64,000 bases of DNA from Dillenia suffruticosa (GCA_033439265.1 JAVTVX010000009.1:4763609-4827608), one strand, 5' to 3'; shown: positions 34,655-48,244, counted from the stretch's first letter. Program-made: numbers and translations. The notes: a model not told the origin generated them from the sequence alone.

Positions 34655-35336
34655 ACTTATCATGACGATAGTGAAAAACATATTACCAAAATTATTATAT
34701 GGAAGTGAAACTATAAAGGTTAATTGAAATTTTAACGAAAAAATGTCAGATGTAATATCCAAAGATTTTTTATTTGGTATGAGTGTTGGGCTATTAAATA
34801 ATAATAATAACAAAAATAGTCATAACAGAATTGATAATACTTAAGTGGATGTGTGGCAAAGATAAAAGATATAGAATGAGAAATGAAAAGATTCGTAATA
34901 AGTTGTGAATTAGTTTAATTGTGAATAAGATATGACAATGTCGTTTGGGATGGTTTGGGCATATGCAAATAAAACCTAAAGACGTACCAGTTAGGAGAAT
35001 CGAAAACTTAAATATAGGAGATTTAGTAAAATGTAGAGATATAACACTGAAATCTTGAATACAAGTTATTAGTAAAGATTTGATATTTAAAAGTGTAAAC
35101 GAGAAGATGATCTTAGATAGAAATAAGTGGCATAAAAGAATTCGCATAAATTAAACTAATATATTTTGAATATATATATATATATATATTTATTTATTTA
35201 TTTACTTTTTTTATTCTCTTCTATATTTATTTCTATTTTTGTATATATTTATATATTTATTTATAATTATAATTTGTCTCTCAAATAACCGATTCTAAAT
35301 TATTGGGTTTAAGTTTCAGTTTGTTGTTGTTGTACT
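34655..35336 (+). mobile_element. RTE-type non-LTR retrotransposon remnant, copy 2
   Basis: It aligns along its length with the copy at 9005-9965: same RNEKIRNKL-like and LGWFGHMQIKPK-like translation with stops, a T/A-rich tail with (TA)n, attgggtttaag, and a terminal TTG repeat (about 35319-35331). It is more diverged and lacks an open frame. Confidence 0.75.
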
Positions 35337-36235
35337 TGACCACTAGTATTTGAAAATCTGATGAATGCAAAAAGGTGGGATCTAATTTAGAGATTGATTC
35401 TCCCGATATCTACTCGGAATGAAAAATTAGGTTCTGATAGAACCAACCTCTAAATTGAGAGTTATAATTGTTCGAATTATATTAGTCAATTTTTTAGATA
35501 CCGATAGTCAAATACAAAAAAAATTATATAATAAATTATATTTTTAATTAAATATTTTATGATAAATGAAGCTCTCGTAATAATATTAATAACGATAGTT
35601 ATGTCTGTATCACTCATCATTTTGGCTAATCAAGAGAAATATAACATTTGTAATTGGTGTTTATATACTATTTGGTCCAATAATTAAATACTGATATCCC
35701 TAACAAGATTTCGGATTTGAGTTTTATGTATAACTAAAATAGGTGCGAAGAAAATTTTAATCTTTAAATAATCAATTCGATTTGAACTAATTTTAATTGG
35801 GACTAATTTATTTACTAGATGGTGTTTTATTCCAAAAATATTGGTGTTTATATGCTAACCTTTTATCTTTTAACCTTAATTTTTCCTAACTTTCAAGCAT
35901 TTAGCACAATTTTTTTTTAAATATGTGTTTTCTATCGATTAATATTTAAATTATCTGATTAATTTGACCTGAATATTATCAGAATTTTAAGAGTCGGTAC
36001 AATAACTTAATCCGACCTTTCAAGCATTTTAGTATTACGTGGCTGCATTCACGGCACGTTGGTCCACAAGGATTTTCATATAAAAAGAACGAAATGTCAA
36101 TTGTGGATGCTTATGTCTCCCAATTCCATGTGGTCAAAATCTGAAAGGTCCTCCATTCGTTAAAACCACAAGTCTGGTCCAATCAGCCCGGGCTTCATTT
36201 TGGGTCTATGAGCCCTTCTTTATTGGTCCAGACCG
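35337..36235. other. AT-rich intergenic region with SINE-like copies
   Basis: 35345-35520 resembles, in reverse, a segment at 56585-56710 (gtatttgaaaatc, aattataactctc). 35670-35850 has ttggtccaataat, ggatttgagtttt and a body similar to 22365-22545. No gene. Confidence 0.4.
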
Positions 36236-36935
36236 GAAAGCTTAGAAATCTTATAAAAATAAACATATTAATTTTCCTTTTTTTTTTAAAAAAAAAGATC
36301 AATTTATTTTGTATTTTATTTTTAAAAGAAAGAAATTTATTTTTTTTCTTTTTAAAACTAATCAAATTAATTCTCAATCTAAAATAATTAAAATTTTCTC
36401 TCTTCAGAAAAATTAAATTCAAATTTTTTGTCTATAAAACTAAATATATTGATTTTCTGTCTCTAAAAAAACCAATTTAATTAATATTTTTCTCTTTAAA
36501 AATATTTGTTTTAAAATTTCTCTCGTTAAAGAAATCAAAATTAATTTTAAGCATATTAATTTTTTTCTCTCTAGAAAATTTAAATTGTTTTAAATTTTAT
36601 CTCTCAAAACACATTAATTCTAATTTTCTCAATAAAATATATTAAATTTGATTTTTCTCTCTCTAAAATTAAACATAATAATTTTCCCTCATCAAAAAAA
36701 TCAATTTAATTCATGCTATCTATGAATACATTAGTTTTAAGTTTTCTTTCACTAAAAAAAAAAAACTAAACATGATTTTTTTCTCTCTCTCTCTCTAAAA
36801 CTTAGCACATTTAAATTTCTCTCTCTTGTCTCTTTAAACATACTGATTTTTAATTTTCTCTGTCTAGAAAAAATAAATTCAATTTTTGTTCTTTGAAACT
36901 AAATATATTAGTTTTTTTTATTTTATTTTATTTTA
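36236..36935. repeat. Degenerate minisatellite built on ATTTTCTCTCTCTAAAA
   Basis: About 18-20 loosely conserved units of roughly 30-45 bp, each with a run of T, a TCTCTC core, a run of A and often CATATTAATTT. No open frame is supported. It looks like an ancient tandem array rather than simple AT-richness. Confidence 0.6.
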
Positions 36936-38448
36936 TTTTATTTGGGTCTTAAATTTTCTTCAATGAAACCCTCCTTTCTGGTTGTTTATAATTATAGAAA
37001 CCCTCCAGTTGGGTTGTCACGAAACTAAAAATTTATATCAAAGAGTAGTGACATAACTTTTAAGAGGAGATGCAACATTTAAAATTATTCATAATTATTA
37101 TTATTATTATTATTTTTGGAAATTTCAGGAGACCTGCTGGGGTTGCTCCTTTCCCTAAACATGTGGTGACTATGAGGTTTCTTACTACAAATCCAACCCT
37201 TGAATCTAAGACTTGGTATCAAGGATGTAAGAGAAGGACATTATCGTATAGAATTTTTGCCGATGGATAATTGATCTAATAAGGAAAGGTATAAGATCTT
37301 TTAATCAAATCTCGAGTTCAAAACTTGTAAATAGAAAAAATTATGTTAAAAAAACTGTCCACTAAAATACGAAACACTTAAATTAAATTAATCGAAATAT
37401 AATTCTCGATACAGATTAGTGTGTGTGTGTATATATATATATCGTATGGAATTTTTGTATTAGTATTTGCGATATGCAATGTGATGTCACCTATCAAAAC
37501 ATTTGACTTGGGACCTTATGCCATATAACGTATAGGCTTAACGTTAAAATATTTGCTAGTGGACATTAAAGAAAAGAAAAAAGAAAAATAAATAATTTTT
37601 GACAAAAAGTGAGGGAAAAAAAAAACATAAAAATGTGATCAAACAAAGTATAATTAACAAAAATTATATTAGTAAATATTTCAGTTTAGCCAATAGAACA
37701 TTTCTTAATTCCAAATAATATGTAGAAATTCAAATTTTAATAACTTTATTGGACAAATTTTAAGTATAAGATTTGGTTAATACACTTATTGATATATATA
37801 ATTAACGGTTTTCCGCTAGGGTGCATACATAAATCATAAATCATAAATCATAAATCTACTGTTACAGTTCGAGAGATTATAAATAATGATATTCAATAAT
37901 TATATTAGATTCGACTAAATATGATTCGAATTGAATTAGACTCTTTAGATAAAACTCTCCTTATACTTATTTTCATTATATATAAAACTAGAATTCGTAA
38001 TTTTATTAAAAGGGTATCAGTGTCATAGACCAACAAGAGGAGAATCATCCCATTATATGAATCGATTTTATATTTCTATAAATAAATAAATATGAAATCT
38101 TATTTTAAAGTCATTGCAAAGCTGTAAAAGTGTTTTATATTTGGCAGTGCACATAAATCTAAACCAGAAATAATATTTAAAAGTGAATACTAACCTGATT
38201 ACAATCCAAAATCCATGTGAGAACATGCCATTTTTGACGTATGAACCAATGGAATTTTTCTTGTTGATCATGTACTCAACCACGTTACTTACAAAGACCA
38301 ACTATCATTAAAAAAAATCCCCAAAGAAACTCTTGAATCTATTGAAGAAGATTCATAGCTTTTAACTTGGTGGCCAGAAGAAGGAAAAGGCATCAAGTCA
38401 GAGGAGAACAAACAGCAAAGCAAGCCACAACATTCCAAGTCCATTTGA
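36936..38448. other. Intergenic region, AT-rich
   Basis: A SINE-like copy is possible at 37255-37400 (ttgatctaataagg, then cgagttcaaaact). (TG)/(TA)n sits at 37420-37443 and ATAAATC repeats at 37829-37857. A possible TATA-like ttttatattt lies near 38132 ahead of the 131-aa ORF. No other gene seen. Confidence 0.45.
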
Positions 38449-38844
38449 ATGGAGAGACGGCAAAAGGCGACTCCGGCGATTGAGCTCCAATTCGGGACCT
38501 TCAACCCCGAGAACAAGCTCAGCCCAAGGCACAACGGCAGCACTCTCTATGACTCATTCGAGCTGCAAGCAGTGACCAACCAGCTCAACCGGGCATTTCA
38601 GCTTGGGACCATTAAAGGGTCGTCTTCGCCTTTTCTGTGTAGCTTGAATCACTTGAAGTCTCCTTTCTATCGTGGCCGTTTGGATCAGATATACAGAGAG
38701 GGTGCAAAGACTCCGAAGAGGATTTCTGGTTCACGGTCAAATGATGGTATTCATGTGGGCAGGAAGGGAAGTACCTGGAGTACCGTAGGACTTGTCATGA
38801 GGCTCTGGAAGAAGATCAAAAGAAGATGCACAAGGAATACCTAG
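38449..38844 (+). CDS. Uncharacterised basic protein, 131 aa
   Basis: An intronless open frame starts MERRQKATPAIELQFGTF and ends RLWKKIKRRCTRNT. Local GC content and codon texture are clearly above the AT-rich surroundings, and the long complementary frame is not cleaner, which supports a real gene. The product is basic and Ser/Gly/Asn-rich, with no signal peptide or membrane segment; the middle reads FYRGRLDQIYREGAKTPKR. I do not recognise a named domain. It resembles small plant-specific unknown proteins, but this is an impression. A short C-terminus altered by a frame change cannot be excluded. Confidence 0.6.
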   Translation: MERRQKATPAIELQFGTFNPENKLSPRHNGSTLYDSFELQAVTNQLNRAFQLGTIKGSSSPFLCSLNHLKSPFYRGRLDQIYREGAKTPKRISGSRSNDGIHVGRKGSTWSTVGLVMRLWKKIKRRCTRNT

Positions 38845-39080
38845 ATGTGCTAGTTTGATCAAGTATTTCTTGGTAAATATAGCAGCCATGCTTATGCACA
38901 GATACTTTTGAAAATAACTGTATCCACTGTATCCATATCATCTTCAACAATTTCTCTTAGTAATCGGTTCTGTCCAACACAAACACTGATCGATTGACAT
39001 CAACATACATTTCATAAAATTTGAGCCTTGTGCTCGTACTTCATGGTCACAACTCAACATGTCAATAATATATATATTTG

Positions 39081-39139
39081 GAGAGAGAGAGAGAGAGAGA
39101 GTGTGTGTGTGTGTGTGAGAAAGAGAGAGAGAGAGAGAA
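39081..39139. repeat. Compound (GA)n(GT)n(GA)n microsatellite
   Basis: GA, GT and GA runs in succession, between the 131-aa ORF and the DGK gene 3' end. Confidence 0.95.
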
Positions 39140-39473
39140 ATTATGCTTTCTATTCTTCACTATCTCACTATAATTACAGTTCAACAGAAAGCAAGTGCCA
39201 AACCCTATCCATAATGAAGTGAGAGTTTGCTTTAGTCATCACTAGTATTATTCAAAATAATCAAAACCTCAACATTCACAATAATTCAATGCCGCTCAAA
39301 ATTTACATTAATGCACCCTTCAACCTAATCACAGAACTTGGATTTTAAGAAAGATATTACATTTGAAGTGGAGGCAAATGTATGGCATAAAACAGGGGAA
39401 GAGCTTTTGAAATAACTCGGGCAACCAAAACTTTAATTTATGAACATGAAGTTGTCTATTGTTGGGAAAACCT

Positions 39474-42400
39474 CTATGATAGCCTGAGTGCCATTTCTTG
39501 TAGTAGAGCTCGCTTTTGAGAGGCATTAATTATATGATTACTCTCTGCATTCTCAAGCACGTCGGCTATGATAGCTGCTGCATGACCAATAGGCTCCTCA
39601 GCTGCTCTTCTCAACATGAAAGCCTGCAAATCATTGCAGGTAAGTTATACATTCAACAGGACAGTCGCAGGGATTCTGATTACAGGAGTTGTTTGGCTGC
39701 AACACAAGCACAAGCTCACAGTCGCGAGCACACAAGAGAGAGAGAGAGGGAAAGAGAGAGAACCTGGCTGTGATGTGATATTGACAACGTACATGGCTGC
39801 TGTAACCAAGGCTCTCCATCGACTTGAACTGGGAATGCAGCAAAAAGCTGGATCTTAATTGACTGCCCTTGTGCAAGTCTTTGTGCTCGAGAAAGTCCTA
39901 CCTGCTCTTAGTAAAAGATCCGGTCAGAAATATGCTGAATCCTAAAGCTCAGAACGACTAGTAGTAAGTCATGAGTGCATGATAAAATAAAAATCAACTA
40001 AATTTCTTCTTTTATTGATATTCCTTGTTCTTTCACGATATTGACCATTGTTCCACCTTCTCATAAGCTAAAGTGAATGGTGTGGAGTTTTCTCCCGGTC
40101 AATGTTCCAATCATGCTGCCAACATTTCCTTCCTATTCTTATCCAGATCCCAACAGGTAGTTGTGCTCTAAAGTCTAAACTCAAAGTGTCAGCTCACTTA
40201 ACAAAATATTTTCTATATTCGAATTTTATTTTTGGAAAATGAAGCACAATCTCTTAGTTATACGAAAAGGACTAGCCATGTAAAAGGAAAGTAGCACAAC
40301 ACCTGAAGCCTCCCAAGATGCCAGGTTCCTGATATGCTGACGACTTCCAGTATTTTGTCATGCATAGATTGTGGATCAAAATTATCATAAGTTTCATCAT
40401 CATTTTGCCACAAATCTACACCAGCCATGTAACTTCCAATGTTAGCAACAAGAACCCCTTCAGCATCCTGCAAATGACCCATCAGATTATAATACCTATT
40501 GTTGGAGTCAAAATCAGACACCACACCAATTAACTTTAGCACTTACCCCAGGAACCTCTATCTCAACACCATCGACCACTACACGGATTTGCCAAGGAAA
40601 ATCTACAAATGTCCGATCCATTATACCTCTAGCTCCTTCTCTTGCATAAAGGACTTTATTCATAAACTGCATATTACAAAGCTAACTAGTTCATGAAAAC
40701 CTTAAAAAAGAAATAACAAAATAATGAACCTAACTTCCTCCAACCTGGCACTACAAATATGTTTGCATTTGCAGATTAACAGTCATATACGTGCAGCATA
40801 AGCAACATACTTAAAACTATATTGCCAAGAGAAAAAATGCAAAAACTTTTACCAAGCAGGCAAATGAGACTGTTATGGATTCATCTCGTAGGATTAGGAG
40901 GTCAAGTCCACTTTCAATAGGAATAAGACTAGCTGGATTAGCTCTTATTTTGATGCTGGAAACTTAAATGACATTGTTATGAGGTTGTTTATGAGTCATT
41001 AAAGAATGACAAATTTCAAGTACATGCCAGGCACAGGCTAGATGAGATGCCAAAGCTGAACAAATTGGAAAAAATTTATACTTAGACGAGAGTGAGCACT
41101 GGAAACTAATTAAAGGAATGATGACAAACTTATTTCCATGACTTGATTCATTCTCTATGTTCAACTATTCTGCACCAGTAGAATAAATAGTGAACAACAT
41201 AATCCACGTGCTATTTGACTTGTAAAACCAGAACAGAATTCTTCAACAGCACGAAGGCTTTACTCCATGAAATTCAAGTTGCCAAGTTAATCTCATAGCA
41301 AGAGGATAATGATAGATAAAATAAGATAAGAAATAGCAAGCCGTGTTCTCTTCCACACTTCTATGGGAAACATGGAGAATTCTCAATGAGAAATACTAAA
41401 GATAAAATTGTCTTCACCTGGTTATAGAACTTATCCGGATTCTCCTCTCGTAAATTATGGATATCCAAGGCAACCTTTGCGTCGCAACCGACTCCTAAAA
41501 GTGACAGTTGCAAAGTTAATTAAAACACCACATAACATGAGAATACTTAAGATAATGCATCAAATTTATATATAGGACAACAAAGACACAAGGGCCCATT
41601 TACTTTTTCCCCTTCAATGCATCCCACATGTCTGAGCAATGATCAGCCAACAGGAACACTCATTTTGTTGCATAAAGTTGGTCAATGGAAGAACTAAAAA
41701 GTTTAGTTTTACAAAGGAAATCTTAGAGGCTCCACAATGGCAATGGCAAGCCAAGATAAAATAATTATAAAGTATCCTCCTAAAGCGAAAAGGCTTGTGA
41801 TGTTCAGGACCAATTTAGAACTAAATAAATTTAAACTGAAAGAATATCACATAATGGATAGTGGATGTATAATTACAACTCATAAGATGTACAATGAAAA
41901 AGCATACTTGTGCCTAGACTGCCACCATAACATTCTTTAATCCCAAGGAAACAATTTGAAAGCTTTTAGTAATTTGAGGAAAGCTGCAAAGGTCAATTAG
42001 CTATAGAATGTACCATGGGGAATTTTTTCTCTTTTCATTTCATCCAAAAAAAAAAATCAATGTGAACCAAATAGAAGAGCATTTAACACAAGGTAAACTT
42101 TTTCTGGCACTATATGGTTGTATATTTCATGCTTACTCTTTACTTACTCTTATGTTCACAACTAATGTAATTGAAAAAGAGCAATATTCACTCACCAAGG
42201 TAATTGTTCATAAATTTTGGAGCTTGCAATGGCTTCCCCTGTTGATTTAGAATTGCTACCTTCCACCGGTCAAGAATGGTGACTGCAGCATGCTCAATGT
42301 CTTGCAAGATCGTGTAAAGGCCTCCTTGTCTCTCTACCGAGCCCAGACCACCTCCCCATGACAGTACTCTAGCAAGATCATTCCCAGTTCCAGCAGGAAG

Positions 42401-44492
42401 GATCGCTACAGGAGGAGGAGAAACATAATTTTGCTTATCTATGGCATTCAGAACCCATCCGACAGTACCATCTCCTCCACATACCAGAACTCTAAAGTGT
42501 GGTATCCTTCTGAACAAGTAAAGGCCGGCCTCTGGTCCTTGTGCCGAGCTCAACTCAACAATCTGCAAGAAGCACTAGACATTTACTTTGCAAACATCAA
42601 GAGAAGAAACACAACTATATATGGAAATCAATATACAGATAATCAAAGTAGAAAGAAAATGATTATTTAAAAATGCATATCTATGTAATAATATGCCATA
42701 TTCCTGCATCAAGCATAAAAATGACGAAATTGAATTTTCGACTCTTCCACCAACTTTAACTGATTTCCCCGTATCTTTCTTGACCTTTATGTTTTGGTAA
42801 TATGCAGAAATGACTATGCATTAGAATGATGATCTTGCACATGGTGGGTGTAATTTGAAAGAGCCATGAAATATATGGCATTCAGAATCCCAAAATAATG
42901 AAATAATAATAGATGCAAACATTGACCATCTATATACCTTTATCCTCAAGGAGAGAATATCTTCCATTAGATAACATAATTGCCCCCAAAAGCTGTTTTA
43001 AATTAAGCTGGAGATTCAACTAGCATAGGGCATGTCTCGAAGCTGCATGCACAATAAAGCTTGACTTTGAAACAAAAGCATATTCAGGACTTTTACTTTC
43101 CATAAAATCAAAACCTCACAAGGATGTGAAACCTAATAAACAAATGACTTTCTGCGGTTTGATTAGGCTTCTTTTTACTACCCCACTAGCAGGCTTTGAG
43201 TGCCAAAAAAAAGGACTTTAAAGAAGGGGGAAAAAGTAGAAAAGTTCTGACAACAGGTTAACATCACCAGCACTAATTAAGAGGTGATAGGGCATAGACA
43301 ATATTTGCAACAATGTTCTAACCTGAACAGGATTCAAGAGAAAATTCAGTCGTTGCCTGAGTGAGTCCCCACGTTGAGCCCCACTCTTCTTGTTGATGAA
43401 AACAAGAAGCGGCCTTGCATCTGCTGGCAGATCAATTAGCTCATATCTCTGTTTCAATCCTAAAATTTGAGACTCATCCCTCTGATTGATTGATGCACTT
43501 CTTCTAAAACTTGGACTTTTCACCATTTTGTTATTTACATCACCGTGCCGTGGGGAAGTCCCCACACTCCTGTTCCCATTGCACTTTTCCTCTGTTACAT
43601 GTGAACCATTAGTTGTTTCATAAGAGGTGTTCGTGCCCTCTGTTGACAGGTCATCAGCCATAGAGCTGTTCCCAGAGTCACCTGAGGGCTCACTGCCATG
43701 CTTGTATTTCTTACTCTGATTCCTGATACCGGCACGTACAGAGGATGCAATTTCATTGGCTCCATGTGTGATTGAACTGAGAATTCCTCCAGAGGAAGTC
43801 CTGTTCAATTCCCTAATAAACAAAGGAGACAAAATCAACCTTCTCAAGGGACCCAAATCACAAACATTGGCGGTTTCATGAGACATGTTACCATGACAGT
43901 CAACGTGTACCAGCCGATGACACCACAAGCAACACCATATGGGAGATCCCCCAAGAAAAGACCCACTACAGGGTTCCTCACAATAGATGCAGAAAGAAGT
44001 ATCATCCAGTTGGTCTGTTACCTCTGTCCACCGAACAACCCACTGGTGCATTACATGCTCAAACCCAAACATAGACACACATTTGCAATCCTTGTGTGCA
44101 TTAGAAGAACAGCTCAAGTGGGCTGCTGCACCACAAATGCCACATCGGTGGATGAAACTGTCTGAAGCCACCATAGGCCCAAGAGCTTGAGAAGGTGATA
44201 ATGTCTTTAAACAAACACAGCAATTTGAATTCTTGACACGAGATACCGATTCTAACCACCATGCATGAGGAGCAACTGGAACCTTGTCCTTCGCCTTTGG
44301 GTTTTTCTTTGAACTGGCAATGGCTTTTGTCCAACTCATATTAATGTTTCTTCTCCATTGAAATGCAGTGTAAGCAATAGTGATGATTCCAATTAGAGCA
44401 GCAACTAAGCAAGAGATAATAAAGAAGAGTGACTCAGGATTTTTGTTGTTCCAGATAGAAAACAGCACGTCACTTTCTCTATAGTCATCCAT
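39474..44492 (-). CDS. DGK1: Diacylglycerol kinase, DGK1-type (728 aa)
   Basis: Phosphorylates diacylglycerol to phosphatidic acid at endomembranes. Seven coding exons join exactly in phase: 43323..44492, 42196..42562, 41418..41494, 40547..40666, 40303..40467, 39764..39901 and 39474..39623. They total 2,187 nt, or 728 residues, matching Arabidopsis DGK1 in length. There is an N-terminal membrane helix (about 21-43) and two Cys/His-rich C1-type domains (about 77-136 and 148-212). A low-complexity Ser/Asn linker is followed by the catalytic domain starting [13 protein letters not shown] (about 359). The ATP-binding GGDGTVGW lies at 419-426 and [12 protein letters not shown] just after. The accessory domain ([26 protein letters not shown]) and C-terminal [19 protein letters not shown] follow. 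All introns are GT-AG. The frame is intact, so it is likely functional. It could be DGK2, but the overall length and sequence favour DGK1. Confidence 0.96.
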
Positions 44493-44618
44493 TTTCTTTC
44501 AATTTTATCTGTTGACCCTCAGAAAAAGATGGACCAGGAGACATACACTACATCATCACCATGAATCCAATTCATGGATTGTGAAGAAATGGCATAATTT
44601 CTGGAGATCACTTGACTT
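44493..44618 (-). promoter_or_regulatory. DGK 5'-UTR segment with upstream ORFs
   Basis: An acceptor CTGCAG|AAGTC at 44618/44619 predicts that the first coding exon carries about 126 nt of leader. This contains short uORFs, one of 18 codons (44519..44575, MNWIHGDDVVYVSWSIFF) and one of 7 codons (MPFLHNP) ahead of it. Such uORFs can lower translation of the main frame; here that is inference. Confidence 0.45.
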
Positions 44619-46239
44619 CTGCAGGATTCAATTATCGCTTTTCCTTGAGCGATACAAGATCTAAAAGCACAATACTTACTCTCATTGTGTTGCTCTAAGT
44701 CTATAAGTTCATCAAGGAACCATGTACTAGATGTTACTGTCAGGGATCTCTCCTCAGAAAAGAATACCAGAAAAATCCGGAATAATATACAGCTGCAAAG
44801 CAAGAATTATGTTCAGGAGATTGGAAATAAAGGGCCAAAATAAAGTAAAGATACTAATGTTAACCATCAAAAGAATAGAGAGTTTATCCATCCAAAAAAT
44901 TTTAATCATTCTTAAAACTAATCAACAAAAGTATAGACGACTGAGAAAGGCCAGAGTCTAGTTAGTTATCTACCATCAGCAAGTAAAGGCAACATTAATA
45001 AATTCCAAAAATCCAAGGTTACTATAGAACCATAATCCTGAAATGCACTGGCTTCATTATGGATAGTTATTTACCAAAAATTGTATAGCACTTCCAGAAT
45101 GCACCAAATAGTGTCTACTCTTGGTCCAATTAGAAATACGCAGGATGCGGTATGTTTTAATAGAAAGAGAAGATTTAGTATTAAGTAAAGAGATTTGTAC
45201 AAAAAGGAAAGCAATAGATTCTCACAAAGGAGATGAAAAATGGAAAGGAGTTAAGAAATAAGAGAAAAATACAAAATATGTAAAGATCTCCAAATCAACT
45301 CCTCTGAAGATTCCTGAAGCAAAGTTGCAAAAAGAAGAAAAGGAAACAAGATTGCCCCACAAAAGAGTTCCATGAATGGATCGATTTTTAAAAAATTTGA
45401 GCACTCTCTCCAACCAAATGGAACAAAGTACTAATCCTTGCACTTCTGTATAAGCATTAGCATATTGAGTGATCAAGGCCTATGCAATTTAACATGAGCA
45501 AGCCATCCATTTGTGCATACCCACTACTCCCCACAGATTTTAGAGATCCTATTGCGTTATAAACCACTCTATTATCAAGTGAAAGAACTTTGAAAGGACT
45601 CAATTGAGAACCATAGACCAAATAAAAGCATTACTTATACCATAGATTTCCAAATATCATTAAGCAATAGAAATGGAGCATTTAAGCTTTCAAAAAATGA
45701 TCAACAAAATATTCACAAGAAAAGCTGTCAAAGCTTTTCTGTGAGCTTTTCTGTGGTGAGATCCAAAAGTTTCCCATCATTAACAGTTTAAAAAAAAAAA
45801 AAAATCTCAAAGTCTTATGATAAGGAACTAGTCAATAGTTTGTGTTGTGTGAATAGAGTAAATATTGTATAAGCATGGAAGCCCAATAGAAATGGGAGTA
45901 TCCTCAAGCCACACATCATAAAATAAAAACAAGAAGCAGTATTTAACTTTACTCTTCAAAAGTTGATGCCAATTTGAAGCCTCTTCAAGTATTGCAAGTT
46001 GAATACAGAATCAAGTACAATTTCTTCAAAATGCTGATAACAAGTGCAGCCAGCTGCAACAACTAAATTTAAATTTTTATGGATGAACAATCTATAAAAG
46101 TCTTACTCTCTTGTTGTCTAAAAAGAGCTATTAACTAATCCAACTATGCATTTTAGTATTCACAGATTTAAGTCCTTGTCACTGCACATTTTCTTAAAGA
46201 GGCATGAACTCCACCAAGCCAAGAATGGGGGGGGGGGAG

Positions 46240-46270
<31 letters not shown>

Positions 46271-47972
46271 CTCACATCTTCAACCCTCTTTTTTGTCACA
46301 TGGTGAATATAACAATGTAGAAATAACAGTAAAAAAAAGAAATGAATAAAACTTATGAGAGAGAGGGAGCGGGTAAATATATGTGTGTGTGAAAAACCAA
46401 GGCATGAGCGTACCTTAAATGGAAACAAGATAAAAGGAAGAATAGAACAACTAAAAGGAAACAAAGAAACTAGCGTCACGAGTATTTGATGGTATTATTG
46501 AACATATTAGTAATAAACAAATTAAGCAGCACAGCACTACAAGTGTTCATCCATACCAGTTGTGGAACTACCAGGCATGAGATGCCATGTTGCATTTGCA
46601 TCTAAAGACTAGCAATGAGTGGAATAATTTAACTAGCTTAATTGCTTAGTGCATTTTGCATTGTAATGATGAATGTTAATTTATATCAAGAATAAGCAAT
46701 TTGAAGTAGGAGATTCCCTAAATTTCAAATAGATCAAATATGAGATGGCATAAACTGGTCAACTAAGAATGCTACACTAAAGAAAAAGATCTCAAAAAGA
46801 AATGCAACTACCATGGCCACACTAAAATAAAACAAAATAAAAAAGAAAATAGAAGTTAATGCATTTCTCCAAGTTAATTGAGGAAAAGGGGGAAATTTTG
46901 GAGCTACAATGCGTATTTATGTCAAAAAGCCAATTACAAATGCAGTAGCTTTAATGCTTTTGAGATAGAGAGAACTTGGGCTGGGCTGTTCCAGACAGGA
47001 TATTCAAATATCAAAATCTTATATTTGTTTTCACATTCTCAAGATTCTTTACCATAGGAAGAAATCAATGGCGAGAATGTAATGGGGGCAAGAAGTATCC
47101 AGCATTCCTTTCCTCTGTTTTTTTGTTTTCAACATTTTATTTTCCCTCTTATGGCTACTTATATATGCCACAGTGCTATGCTAGTTCCATAGCCCAGATA
47201 TTTGGCAAGTATAACACCAGAATATAGTGAAAAAAGAAGCAATGACCAATGTGCCACTGACATTACGACTAATGTTTTGACGTCGAAGAGAAAGAACCAT
47301 AAAGCTTAATGCCTGATGTCCCACCTTCCTTTTTATTTTTGGGTCATCGGTGGAAAATTGAGCTATTAACTTTGGGTGTGCACCTATAAATTTATAAGGC
47401 ATGTGCGATAGGTCACTTAACATGCTCACCGAGCAAGCAAATATGGGCAAACAGAGTAGCAAATAGAGTGCATAAGCTCAAAACCTCCCCAAGCAATTTT
47501 CAGGGTTCAGAGACCACGGACCTTACTGGCAAACCCAATTGGGATATATCATTCACATTTCAGGCATACTCCCACCCATAATCAACTCCTAGACAATATG
47601 CTAAGAACCCAAATGTGCCCTCAAGTTGTAAAAGCACTTGGTAGGGGAAAAGGGATGCAATTCAAATTATACAACAATTTTCCAAAATTTTAGCACAAAA
47701 ATATTACGGAATCGATTTTCCAAATTCCCATTAAATCAAAGTTTCAAATCCTTCCCTACCAATCAATTTCACATCCCTTATCGTACACAAAACCCTAGAA
47801 GAACACACCCACACACACAAACGCACATATCCCCCATAAACACACACCAGAATCAAAGCCACCAAATTGCTCCGATAATGAGGAACAACACAAGGCAACA
47901 GGAATACATAGGATCAGATTCCATTTTTTTTAATTTTAAAGAAAAACGATGAATTATCAGGAAAGGACATAC
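44619..47972 (-). other. Predicted long 5'-UTR intron of DGK
   Basis: It runs from donor CGAACA|GTATGT (exon left end 47973) to the acceptor at 44619. It is AT-rich with no recognisable gene, and includes a G-run plus (GA)n (46227-46270). A further leader exon inside it is possible. Confidence 0.4.
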
Positions 47973-48207
47973 TGTTCGCAGATGAAGAAGAGGCAATGGA
48001 GATCAAATCGATGATGCAAAGACAGACCCCCAGAGAGAGAAACCAAATCAAAACACCAAAATCAAACAAAGCGTGAAGCGGTTGATGTGATCGTGTGGTG
48101 AACTCAAATAAACCAAAATAAAATCGAACTTCTTTTCATATTAATCAAATTCCTCTCTCTTCTCCGCTTTTCGGGGCTTTGGATTTTTTTCTTTTTTAAA
48201 ATTCTAC

Positions 48208-48244
<37 letters not shown>

